A stretch of 9,343 nt of DNA, from contig JACKCP010000031.1 of the NCBI GenBank assembly GCA_020633955.1, positions 1 to 9,343 on the forward strand, read 5' to 3'. This document shows, one piece after another, positions 1 through 5,535 of this stretch. Origin of the DNA: Desulfobacteraceae bacterium (lineage in GTDB: Bacteria > Desulfobacterota > Desulfobacteria > Desulfobacterales > JACKCP01). The translations under genes and the position numbers were made by a program. The notes beneath the pieces are model-generated. The model was given only the letters and a program-made list of their open reading frames with translations, ran no database searches and was not told where the DNA came from. Positions within the stretch are counted from its first letter, which is position 1. Each line of letters opens with the position of its first letter.

Positions 1-693
1 AACAGGCTGTAGTTCCCTGAAAATATTGCTATTATCTATTTTAACAGGTTTTAGTCTTATTGATGAGTAGTTAATTTTTTCTGTAATGTTATCAATTGGC
101 TGTTTTATGCTGTATCCTGCAAAAAATATTAAAAATTCAAAAGTAATAAGAAATGAAGTCATGATAACTGTTATCATGTCAAAAAGAATCTGTCTTGATT
201 GCAACTCAATGGTTTGGGGCGAAAGCCTCATATTAAGATACCCTGCAGGTTCATTTTTTTTATTATAAAAAAGAGGAAATATTATATCTGTATTTTGAGC
301 TTGAAAAAAATTGTTAATTACATCAGTGCTTATAATTTTTGATTTTTTTTCACCTTTTTCAATTCTTCCCATTCTTTCATGATCTGCATAGTATAAAATA
401 TTACTTTCAAGGTCGGTGATTTCTATATATTCCAGTTCATTAACTCCTGAAAGAACATCTTTTATTGTATTTTCAAGCTTTATCAGTCTTGAAATCGGAA
501 TTCCAAAGTCAAGAACATACTCAATATCTTTTTTTATGTACTGGCCTAAATTTTCACATTTACTTTTTAGAGTTAAAATATAGCTTTCCTTAAAAAAAAT
601 ATAGTTCTTGTAAGAATAAAAAAGCTGTCCGCACAATATTACAAAAATACAGACAATAAATATTTTAATTCTTAACCCCAAATCAATTTTCAT
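1..693 (-). CDS. Membrane sensor protein, N-terminal 231 residues (partial, continues beyond window)
   Basis: The minus-strand frame opens with ATG at 693-691 and stays open for 231 codons to the window edge, so the C-terminal output domain is not visible. A membrane segment lies at about residues 9-27, followed by a predicted periplasmic region (about 28-170), a second membrane segment (about 172-195), and then 'IKQPIDNIT', which looks like the start of a HAMP-type linker. The periplasmic part carries 'IEYVLDFGIP' (57-66), 'NILYYAD' (98-104) and 'FPLF...GYL' (139-153). The same motif set occurs in the next gene upstream, so the two are probably paralogous sensors. The start codon overlaps the end of that gene by 11 bp, which suggests translational coupling; the Shine-Dalgarno signal is weak. 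Being last visible in an RsbU/RsbW/STAS operon, it probably feeds an extracytoplasmic signal into that switch (inference). The missing half could be a kinase, a phosphatase, a cyclase or a transporter. Confidence 0.8.
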   Translation of the reverse strand, partial: MKIDLGLRIKIFIVCIFVILCGQLFYSYKNYIFFKESYILTLKSKCENLGQYIKKDIEYVLDFGIPISRLIKLENTIKDVLSGVNELEYIEITDLESNILYYADHERMGRIEKGEKKSKIISTDVINNFFQAQNTDIIFPLFYNKKNEPAGYLNMRLSPQTIELQSRQILFDMITVIMTSFLITFEFLIFFAGYSIKQPIDNITEKINYSSIRLKPVKIDNSNIFRELQPV

Positions 694-1627
694 TTTTTTT
701 GCCCGTCAAATCAGCCGGCTCAATTAAAAGAGAGCAGATTTTAAAATATTTTAAAATTGTTTCATTTCTTTTTTGATATAACTGGTACAATGTTTCAAGT
801 TCAGGATTTTCTTTCAAGTATGTTTCTACAACATCCCGTGATTTATTAATTTTATCTATGGTGTCGTAATTTAATATCAAAAAATCTTTTTTTAATGATT
901 CTATTTCAGCCATGTTCTTTAAAAAAGAAGAAGAAAAATTCTTTATGCTATGTTCAAGGTTATAAATTTCATTTTGAGATTTTAAGTTTTTCTCTTTTTT
1001 AAAATCTGATTTTTTATTATCAAGATTTGAAACAATTTGTTTTATTTTTGATTTAAGAGGTCTTGTAATAAATAATCCAAGCAGGGTGATAAGAATAATT
1101 CCAGTGAAAAAAATTACTTCAAGAAGAAGTTTCAGATTAGAAAAAATCATTTCAAATATTTTTTCTGAAATAGTTTTTTGAGGAAACCCAAAAAAGAGAT
1201 ATCCTTCAAATTTATTGTTAGAAAACAAAGGGATTAAGGTAATATAGGAATCTTTGATAATTTTTGTTGAAATAGTCTGTTCTTTATTAAAATTATTTAT
1301 CTCGAATAATTTTCCAGCTTCCGAAGGGTTAGAATGGTATATTATTTTATTTCCAGAATTTAAAATTCCTGCTGAGTTTATAAAGGAATGCTGAACTGTG
1401 AACTCCTTAAGAAGTTTTTCCATTCCTTCAAAATTTTCAAGCGGTTTACCAAATAAAAGTGACTGCTCAATTTTTCTTTTCAGGTTTTTACCGCCTGCCT
1501 CAAATGTGGAAATCAAGGATTTTTCATAAACATGTTCAAAAGATGAAATGCTTAAAACAGAATTTAGTACAAGGGTAAAAACAAGAATTGCAAGTGCTGC
1601 AAAAAAAATTCTGATCTCAAATCTCAT
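683..1627 (-). CDS. Two-TM periplasmic sensor with HAMP-like linker and coiled coil, no recognisable output domain
   Basis: The protein has 314 residues if translation starts at the ATG at 1627-1625. An in-frame TTG at 1657 would add ten residues, but it lacks a Shine-Dalgarno sequence. The ATG start places 'MRFEIRIFF' like the N-terminus of the downstream paralogue. Membrane segments are at about 5-27 and 166-188. Between them lies a periplasmic domain of about 135 residues with 'IEQSLLFGKP' (53-62), 'KIIYHS' (94-99) and 'IPLF...GYL' (132-144). After the second segment, 'TRPLKSKIKQI' (188-198) resembles the first HAMP helix. The rest, about 200-314, is Lys/Glu/Asn-rich and predicted helical or coiled coil. 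I see no kinase H-box, ATPase, GGDEF, HD or PP2C motif. It follows the phosphatase gene by 45 bp (15 bp with the TTG start). It may act as an adaptor or input subunit for the partner switch; that role is inferred from context only. Confidence 0.8.
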   Translation of the reverse strand: MRFEIRIFFAALAILVFTLVLNSVLSISSFEHVYEKSLISTFEAGGKNLKRKIEQSLLFGKPLENFEGMEKLLKEFTVQHSFINSAGILNSGNKIIYHSNPSEAGKLFEINNFNKEQTISTKIIKDSYITLIPLFSNNKFEGYLFFGFPQKTISEKIFEMIFSNLKLLLEVIFFTGIILITLLGLFITRPLKSKIKQIVSNLDNKKSDFKKEKNLKSQNEIYNLEHSIKNFSSSFLKNMAEIESLKKDFLILNYDTIDKINKSRDVVETYLKENPELETLYQLYQKRNETILKYFKICSLLIEPADLTGKKNEN

Positions 1628-1672
1628 ATAACTAAAACTGTCCGGTATGTTTTGCAATTAAAAAGTTTAATT

Positions 1673-3613
1673 TCAGTTTCCCCTGTAAATAATTGAAAGC
1701 ATGGTGATATCATCTGACTGAGGCTCATTTTTTGTAAAGTCTGAAATATCTTGATTTACTTTTTCAATGTAGGCTGCACAGTTACCATGATTTTCCGACT
1801 CAATTAAACCTAAAAGCCTTTCCTCTGAAAAAAGTTTTTTTTCTTTATTCATGGCTTCTGTTACTCCGTCAGTATATAGAAAAATCATATCATCTTTCTG
1901 GAGTTCAATTTCCATCTCACGGTAACTCATATCCTCAACTGCACCTGCAACAGGGCCGCTTATTCCTTTTTTGTAAAAAATCTCATTTTTTCTTTTTATA
2001 ATTGGAGGGTTGTGGCCTGCATTTGCATACTTTATTTTTCCAGTTTCAATATCCAAAATTCCGACAATAAGAGTAACAAACATTGAATTTGGATTATCCT
2101 TGCTTAAAACTTCATTTACACGAACCATAATTGAAGCAGGGGAGTTTTCGATTTCAGCATTTGTTTTAATGAGGGTTTTTGTAATTGCCATGAAAAGAGC
2201 TGCCGGAACTCCTTTGTCTGAAACATCCCCAATTACAAAACAGAGTTTATTTTTATCAGTAAAAAAGAAATCGTATAAATCACCTCCAACTTCCTTTGCA
2301 GGCTTTAGATATGCATAAATATCAAATTCTTCTTTATCCGGGAAAGGCGGAAAAATTTTTGGTAAAAGACCAAGCTGAATATCTCTTGCAACATTTAATT
2401 CACTTTCTATTCTCTGTTTATCTGCAGTTGTCTTTACAAGGAGTTTTATATTTTTCTGCAGTTCCTCAAACATAAATACAAAGGCTTTTGTAAGAAGGCC
2501 AACCTCGTCTTTTCTATTAATTGGGAATTCGTTTTTCAGGCCTGAAATAAGTTCAGGAGATGTTAGATCCTTTTCCGGAATGGTTTCCAAATTCTGTGTA
2601 AGCTTTTTTAAGGGATTTGAAAATTTTTTAACTGCAAAGATTAAAATAATCATACCTGTTATAAAAATTCCCGATATAAGCAAAGAAAGACTTTTAACAA
2701 GTGACAGTGATGGCTTTTTCAGCTCTTTTTCAGGAACAAAAAATGAAATATACCAGTCCAGTGCTTTTATTCTGGACGAGTAAAAACTGTAAGTTTCATC
2801 ATTGATAATTATTTTTTTGTATGAATCTTTAGTTAAATTGTCTTTAAGATTATTTAAAAGTCCAACTGACAGATCTTCATTGTTAATATTTGAAGGGTAA
2901 ATCAGGATATCGTTTTTTGAATTGAACAGAAAGACACTTCCAGACTCTGCAATTTTAATTTTTGAAAAATTATCCCTTAAGACATCCAGTATTTGGTTTA
3001 TTTTTTCATCTGTTTCCTTTTCAATTTCTGAAATATCTGCTGTGACTCCTAATATCCAGCCTATATTTTCAAATCTTGAAAAATATCCAATTTTTTTGGA
3101 CTCATTTTTTTGCCAGGAAAAAACACAGAATTTTTCAAATGAGGAATTTTTTGAGTTAATACTTTTTGACAGAGATCTTGATTTAACATCAGTAATATTT
3201 TCCAGGTTAGAGTTTAAATTTTGTTTTGAAGTTGAAAAAATAATCTGATTTGATTTGTCTGCAATAAATATTTCAGATGATATTTCAAGATTTTTTATCC
3301 AGTTAAAAACTGTCTGTGTATTTTTCAGATCAGGATTGTATAGAGCATTAACTGTTTTTTCAATTATTATTGATTCATTCTTTATTTGATTTTTTTTGTT
3401 TAAGACAGCGTCCCATTTATCAAGAAGAAGGTTTTTGTATTTTCCTTCAACATTGATTCGGATAATGTTTTTTATGTTTTCTGTGTTTTTTGTTTCATTT
3501 TCAAAAACTGATTTTTTAACATCTTTTCCTGTAAAAAAAATAGTAGAGCCGGTTGTCACAAGAAAAATTGCCGTGATAAAAAAAAGAATTTTTGCCTGGA
3601 TTGAGTAAAGCAT
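1673..3613 (-). CDS. RsbU/SpoIIE-type PP2C serine phosphatase with Cache-like periplasmic sensor and HAMP
   Basis: The protein has 646 residues. A membrane segment at about 8-28 is followed by a periplasmic region of about 275 residues with two Cache-like lobes: 'IGWILGVTADISEIE' (184-198), 'GSVFLFNSKNDILIYPS' (225-241) and 'LDWYISFFVPEKEL' (285-298). A second membrane segment lies at about 305-327, a HAMP domain at about 328-390, and a helical linker 'ELNVARDIQLGLLP' (405-418) typical of RsbU-like proteins. The C-terminal PP2C domain has GGDLYD (443-448), GDVSDKG (462-468), NAGHNPP (531-537), YTDGVTEA (580-587) and SDDIT (633-637). The metal-binding aspartates D445, D463, D581 and D634 are all present, so it should be active. 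The family dephosphorylates phosphoserine on STAS antagonists, and the likely substrate is encoded two genes upstream. The ATG start has AAGG at 3621-3624, 7 nt ahead. The gap to the upstream kinase gene is 22 bp. Confidence 0.93.
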   Translation of the reverse strand: MLYSIQAKILFFITAIFLVTTGSTIFFTGKDVKKSVFENETKNTENIKNIIRINVEGKYKNLLLDKWDAVLNKKNQIKNESIIIEKTVNALYNPDLKNTQTVFNWIKNLEISSEIFIADKSNQIIFSTSKQNLNSNLENITDVKSRSLSKSINSKNSSFEKFCVFSWQKNESKKIGYFSRFENIGWILGVTADISEIEKETDEKINQILDVLRDNFSKIKIAESGSVFLFNSKNDILIYPSNINNEDLSVGLLNNLKDNLTKDSYKKIIINDETYSFYSSRIKALDWYISFFVPEKELKKPSLSLVKSLSLLISGIFITGMIILIFAVKKFSNPLKKLTQNLETIPEKDLTSPELISGLKNEFPINRKDEVGLLTKAFVFMFEELQKNIKLLVKTTADKQRIESELNVARDIQLGLLPKIFPPFPDKEEFDIYAYLKPAKEVGGDLYDFFFTDKNKLCFVIGDVSDKGVPAALFMAITKTLIKTNAEIENSPASIMVRVNEVLSKDNPNSMFVTLIVGILDIETGKIKYANAGHNPPIIKRKNEIFYKKGISGPVAGAVEDMSYREMEIELQKDDMIFLYTDGVTEAMNKEKKLFSEERLLGLIESENHGNCAAYIEKVNQDISDFTKNEPQSDDITMLSIIYRGN

Positions 3614-3635
3614 TTTTGTGCCTTAAAAATTTTGG

Positions 3636-4058
3636 TTAATCAATACTTACTGAAAAATTTATAATATTTTTATTGTCTTCTCTTTTATATTTAATTTCCT
3701 GGGTAAATTTTTTTATAAAATGAATCCCAAGTCCTCCTATTTGTCTTTCTTCAATCAGGCTTTCAGTATCAGGTTCATCATATTCAAGAAGATTAAAATA
3801 ACTGCCGCTGTCTTTTATCTGGATATAAAAATTTTTATCTTTTATGTATGTCTTTATTTCAATCATGCCTTCAATGTTTTTATAGGCATAATCACAGATA
3901 TTTAGAACAACCTCTTCTAAAACAAGCTCAAGCCTTGAAAGAGTTTTTTTATTTTGTGAAAAAAAAGAAAAAGACTTTAGAACCTCATCCTTGATATGCT
4001 CAAGATTTTCTCTTTTTCCAGGGACACAGATATCTGTTAATTTATCATGACTGTTCAA
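3636..4058 (-). CDS. RsbW-like HATPase, anti-sigma factor / serine switch kinase
   Basis: A 140-residue single-domain GHKL ATPase (HATPase_c_2). The N-box is 'LVLEEVVLNICDYAY' (45-59) with E48/E49 and N53 as expected ATP/Mg2+ ligands. The G1 box is 'IKDSGSYFN' (81-89) with D83 and G85, and the glycine-rich G2 box is 'QIGGLGIHFIKKF' (106-118). In this family the protein phosphorylates a serine on the STAS antagonist and alternately binds that antagonist or a target such as a sigma factor. The start is TTG at 4058. A strong GAGGAAG (4062-4068) lies at proper distance and no suitable ATG exists, so the TTG is well supported. The gene overlaps the end of the STAS gene by 14 nt and its ribosome site lies inside that gene, which implies coupled translation and roughly matched amounts of the two partners. 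The target of the kinase is not in the window. Confidence 0.9.
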   Translation of the reverse strand: MNSHDKLTDICVPGKRENLEHIKDEVLKSFSFFSQNKKTLSRLELVLEEVVLNICDYAYKNIEGMIEIKTYIKDKNFYIQIKDSGSYFNLLEYDEPDTESLIEERQIGGLGIHFIKKFTQEIKYKREDNKNIINFSVSID

Positions 4059-4383
4059 CTGCTTCCTCTATTGATTCAAAGATTTGAAAAATTGCATCAA
4101 AACCAGAAATTTCAAAAACTTCAAGAACTATTCCGTTTAAAGAACTCAGCCTTAAACTTCCATTTTCTGCCTTAATGAGCTTTCCAGCTGAAAGAATGCT
4201 TCTAAGTCCGGCACTGCTTATATATTCAAGATTTTCCAGGTCAGCTATCAGGTATTTGTTTCCATCCTGAAGCAATTTTTTAACTTCTTCTTCAAAAAGA
4301 GATGCATTTGATGCGTCCATTCTCCCAAAAACTTTGATTACATTAAAATTTTTTACTTTAAGATTTTCAAATTTCATTATCAT
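4045..4383 (-). CDS. STAS-domain anti-sigma factor antagonist (RsbV/SpoIIAA type)
   Basis: A 112-residue single STAS domain. 'VIKVFGRMDASNASLFEEEV' (15-34) matches the SpoIIAA beta-strand/helix start, and 'LIADLENLEYISSAGLRSIL' (45-64) matches the phosphorylation loop. S57 aligns with the serine of B. subtilis SpoIIAA (Ser58) that its kinase phosphorylates. The preceding residue is Ser and the following one Ala, instead of Asp-Ser-Ser-Gly; this 'SSAG' form is common among STAS antagonists outside the Bacilli. Two ATGs are possible, at 4383 and at 4377. A weak GGGA directly abuts the first and lies 6 nt before the second, so the second may be used (110 residues). It is the first complete gene of the signalling operon. 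It is expected to be phosphorylated by the overlapping kinase and dephosphorylated by the PP2C protein, releasing the kinase's other partner when unphosphorylated. Confidence 0.9.
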   Translation of the reverse strand: MIMKFENLKVKNFNVIKVFGRMDASNASLFEEEVKKLLQDGNKYLIADLENLEYISSAGLRSILSAGKLIKAENGSLRLSSLNGIVLEVFEISGFDAIFQIFESIEEAVEQS

Positions 4384-4405
4384 TCCCGCTGGTTTTAGTT
4401 AGAAA

Positions 4406-4735
4406 TTATTTTTCACTGACTTCAATTCCACACAGTATTATATCCTGGGAAAGAGGTATACTTATTTTTTTAATCATAGTTCCCGATGGATAAAAAGATC
4501 CTGTATATTTACCATTAAAAAAGATTCTTATTTCCATGCCTGATTTAACAAGTTTTATTTCGTTAAAGTTTTTGGCAAATGATACTTCAATGTTTTTGTG
4601 TCTGGTTTTTCCAATTTTAAAATCCGCATACAGTAAATTATATTTATCCTTTTTAAATAAAACTTGAACAGTGTCTTTTTTCTTATTTAAAAATTCAAGA
4701 GATAAAAAGGTAATAAATTTTTCATTTTTAATTAA
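4406..4735 (-). pseudogene. 5'-truncated gene of unknown function at the IS200 left end
   Basis: An open minus-strand frame of 109 codons ends at TAA 4408-4406, 23 bp before the STAS start. It begins right after an in-frame TGA at 4738-4736, at the edge of the insertion sequence. It has no ATG, GTG or TTG for about 66 codons; the first in-frame ATG is at 4537. The translation looks like real protein, with alternating hydrophobic strands such as 'DTVQVLFKKDKYNLLYADF' and 'ISIPLSQDIILCGIEV', suggesting a small mostly beta-strand domain. I do not recognise the family. The simplest reading is that the IS element removed or separated the 5' end of a gene that once preceded the STAS gene in the operon. 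No clear continuation is visible on the far side of the element. It could instead be noncoding sequence that happens to be open, but a frame this long without stops in DNA this AT-rich argues against that. Confidence 0.6.
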
Positions 4736-4747
4736 TCAAAGGTAAAC

Positions 4748-4764
4748 CCCCGGCTTTGCCGGGG
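4748..4764 (+). repeat. Left-end subterminal hairpin of the IS200 element
   Basis: CCCCGGC (4748-4754), loop TTT, GCCGGGG (4758-4764): a perfect 7-bp stem. It matches the right-end hairpin in core and loop size, so it is probably the TnpA-binding imperfect palindrome of the left end. In known IS200 elements a left-end hairpin also stops transcription entering from outside; no T-run follows here, so that role is uncertain. Confidence 0.75.
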
Positions 4765-4798
4765 AGACTCCCAAAGTTTGACATTTACGGGAATATAA

Positions 4799-4850
4799 GA
4801 AAGTCTCCCAAGCTGTGAACCGCTTAAAGATCACAGTAAAGGAGACTTTC
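4799..4850 (+). promoter_or_regulatory. Nested leader hairpin that masks the transposase ribosome binding site
   Basis: GAAAGTCTCC (4799-4808) is a perfect inverted repeat of GGAGACTTTC (4841-4850). The latter contains the GGAG Shine-Dalgarno (4841-4844), which lies 7 nt before the tnpA ATG at 4852. Inside, CTGTGA (4813-4818) pairs with TCACAG (4831-4836) across a symmetrical 4x4 internal loop, with a 12-nt apical loop (4819-4830). The transcript should therefore fold into a 10+6-bp hairpin that hides the ribosome site. Translational self-repression by such a leader structure is established for Salmonella IS200; applying it to this element is inference from the matching geometry. Confidence 0.75.
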
Positions 4851-4851
4851 A

Positions 4852-5280
4852 ATGAACAACAATAGAAAATTAAACCATACGACCTATGATTGCAAGTATC
4901 ATATAGTTTGGATTCCAAAATATCGAAAAAAAGTGATATACGGTCAGCTGAGAAAATATCTCGGTGAAGTTTTTAGAGATTTGGCTTTACAAAGAGAATC
5001 GAAGATCCTTGAAGGGCATTTGATGGGAGATCATGTTCATATGCTGATATCAATACCACCGAAGTATTCAGTAGCTCAAGTTGTAGGCTACATTAAGGGG
5101 AAAAGTGCTATTTATATAGCTCGAACATATGCTGGCAAACAACGAAATTTCGTTGGACAAAATTTTTGGGCCAGAGGTTATTACGTTTCAACAGTAGGAC
5201 GTGATGAAGAGACTGTGAGGAAATATATTCAGAAACAGGAATCAGCTGATAAAAAAAAGGATCAACTGGAACTGTTCTAA
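4852..5280 (+). CDS. tnpA: IS200/IS605-family Y1 HUH transposase TnpA
   Basis: The protein has 142 residues, near the usual length of IS200 transposases, so it looks complete. The opening 'CKYHIVWIPKYRKKVI' (14-29) is characteristic of the family. The metal-binding HUH motif is 'GDHVHMLI' with H61 and H63. The catalytic tyrosine is Y125 in 'VRKYIQKQE' (122-130), preceded by 'FWARGYYVSTVG' (105-116). All catalytic residues are present. The enzyme cuts and rejoins single-stranded DNA at hairpin-marked ends (peel-and-paste), typically on lagging-strand templates. The ATG at 4852 has GGAG 7 nt upstream, but that site is locked in a predicted leader hairpin, so expression is probably low. Its stop codon overlaps the first of three hairpins downstream. 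It is unrelated in function to the flanking genes. Confidence 0.95.
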   Translation: MNNNRKLNHTTYDCKYHIVWIPKYRKKVIYGQLRKYLGEVFRDLALQRESKILEGHLMGDHVHMLISIPPKYSVAQVVGYIKGKSAIYIARTYAGKQRNFVGQNFWARGYYVSTVGRDEETVRKYIQKQESADKKKDQLELF

Positions 5281-5296
5281 CCACCTTCAGGTGGTT
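5279..5296 (+). repeat. Hairpin overlapping the tnpA stop codon
   Basis: AACCACC (5279-5285), loop TTCA, GGTGGTT (5290-5296): a perfect 7-bp stem whose first two bases are the end of the TAA stop. No T-run follows, so it is not a classical intrinsic terminator. It may stabilise the mRNA 3' end. Confidence 0.6.
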
Positions 5297-5309
5297 CATG
5301 CTTTAACAC

Positions 5310-5324
5310 ACCGCTTTAAGCGGT
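5310..5324 (+). repeat. Second hairpin in the IS200 3' region
   Basis: ACCGC (5310-5314) pairs with GCGGT (5320-5324) around the loop TTTAA. This segment also belongs to the perfect 16-bp inverted repeat with the tnpA leader, so it could pair locally or with the leader, but not both. Confidence 0.55.
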
Positions 5325-5336
5325 TCACAATACAAG

Positions 5337-5355
5337 CCTCCGGCTCTGCCGGAGG
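5337..5355 (+). repeat. Right-end subterminal hairpin of the IS200 element
   Basis: CCTCCGGC (5337-5344), loop TCT, GCCGGAGG (5348-5355): a perfect 8-bp stem. It shares the CCGGC-TnT/TCT-GCCGG core with the left-end hairpin, and GACTC follows both hairpins (4766-4770 and 5361-5365 region). This is the expected recognition structure for the right end. Confidence 0.75.
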
Positions 5356-5364
5356 TTGGTGACT

Positions 5365-5399
5365 CATATCTCTGAAAATAATATTGTAATCAGGATATG
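5365..5399. repeat. Bulged AT-rich hairpin just outside the IS200 right end
   Basis: CATATC (5365-5370) plus CTGA (5372-5375) pair with TCAG (5390-5393) plus GATATG (5394-5399), with one bulged T at 5371 and a 14-nt loop. It gives ten base pairs next to the probable element boundary. It may be a pre-existing target structure, part of the element end, or chance in AT-rich DNA. Confidence 0.35.
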
Positions 5400-5431
5400 A
5401 ACAAAAACTGAATTAATTGACAATTTGAAGA

Positions 5432-5492
5432 CAGATTCAAAATTTAACCCCAGGAATATATGGAGTATTTTGAGGATTAAATTTTGAATCTG
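5432..5492. repeat. Palindromic repeat with perfect 16-bp arms, possible small mobile or REP-like element
   Basis: CAGATTCAAAATTTAA (5432-5447) is the exact reverse complement of TTAAATTTTGAATCTG (5477-5492), with a 29-nt centre. One mismatch inward, CC (5449-5450) can pair with GG (5474-5475). The region lies between the converging tnpA and metallo-hydrolase genes and holds no credible ORF. It has no terminal T-run, so I do not call it a terminator, although a transcript-ending role between convergent genes is possible. The long arms suggest a REP/MITE-like repeat; other genomic copies would be needed to prove it. Confidence 0.6.
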
Positions 5493-5535
5493 ACTCAGAA
5501 ATGGACAAAAAATGCCGTTGTCGTTTGGCAACTAA

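Larger units (their letters stand above)
4814..5329. repeat. Perfect 16-bp inverted repeat linking tnpA leader and 3' flank (arms 4814-4829 and 5314-5329)
   Basis: TGTGAACCGCTTAAAG at 4814-4829 is the exact reverse complement of CTTTAAGCGGTTCACA at 5314-5329. The left arm covers part of the inner stem and most of the apical loop of the leader hairpin; the right arm covers the second 3' hairpin. In RNA the two could pair and circularise the transposase message; in DNA they are subterminal inverted repeats, which this family is not normally described as having. Function is inferred. Confidence 0.6.
4736..5365 (+). mobile_element. IS200-type insertion sequence (IS200/IS605 family), apparently intact
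   Basis: A single Y1 transposase gene is flanked by non-identical ends, each with a strong GC-rich hairpin of the same core (CCGGC-TTT/TCT-GCCGG), as expected for subterminal TnpA recognition hairpins. There is no TnpB/IscB gene, which places it in the IS200 group. Base composition is visibly more GC-rich than the surroundings. The exact ends cannot be fixed from one copy, because this family has no terminal inverted repeats and makes no target duplication. The left end lies a few to about 19 nt before the hairpin at 4748, and the right end about 5-15 nt after the hairpin ending at 5355. The coordinates are therefore approximate. It separates the signalling operon from the metallo-hydrolase gene. 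Confidence 0.85.

Noticed and set aside
86..268. Short plus-strand ORF of 60 codons near the left edge
   Set aside because: It lies antisense within the long minus-strand sensor gene and has no ribosome site or recognisable motif.
2010..3608. Several plus-strand ORFs of 67-108 codons opposite the phosphatase gene
   Set aside because: They are antisense shadows of a gene with clear PP2C motifs; their translations show no family features.
4778..4799. TTGACA (4778-4783) followed by TATAAG (4794-4799) as a tnpA promoter
   Set aside because: The spacing is only 10 nt, far below the usual 16-18, and no good -10 box is found at the right distance.
5279..5355. Row of three hairpins after tnpA as a CRISPR-like array or TnpB guide-RNA (omega RNA) scaffold
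   Set aside because: The hairpins differ in sequence, there are no regular spacers, and no TnpB/IscB nuclease gene is present.
5365..5535. Possible missing 5' half of the truncated gene on the far side of the IS element
   Set aside because: One minus-strand frame is open, but it runs straight through the palindromic repeat and its translation shows no continuity with the 109-codon fragment.
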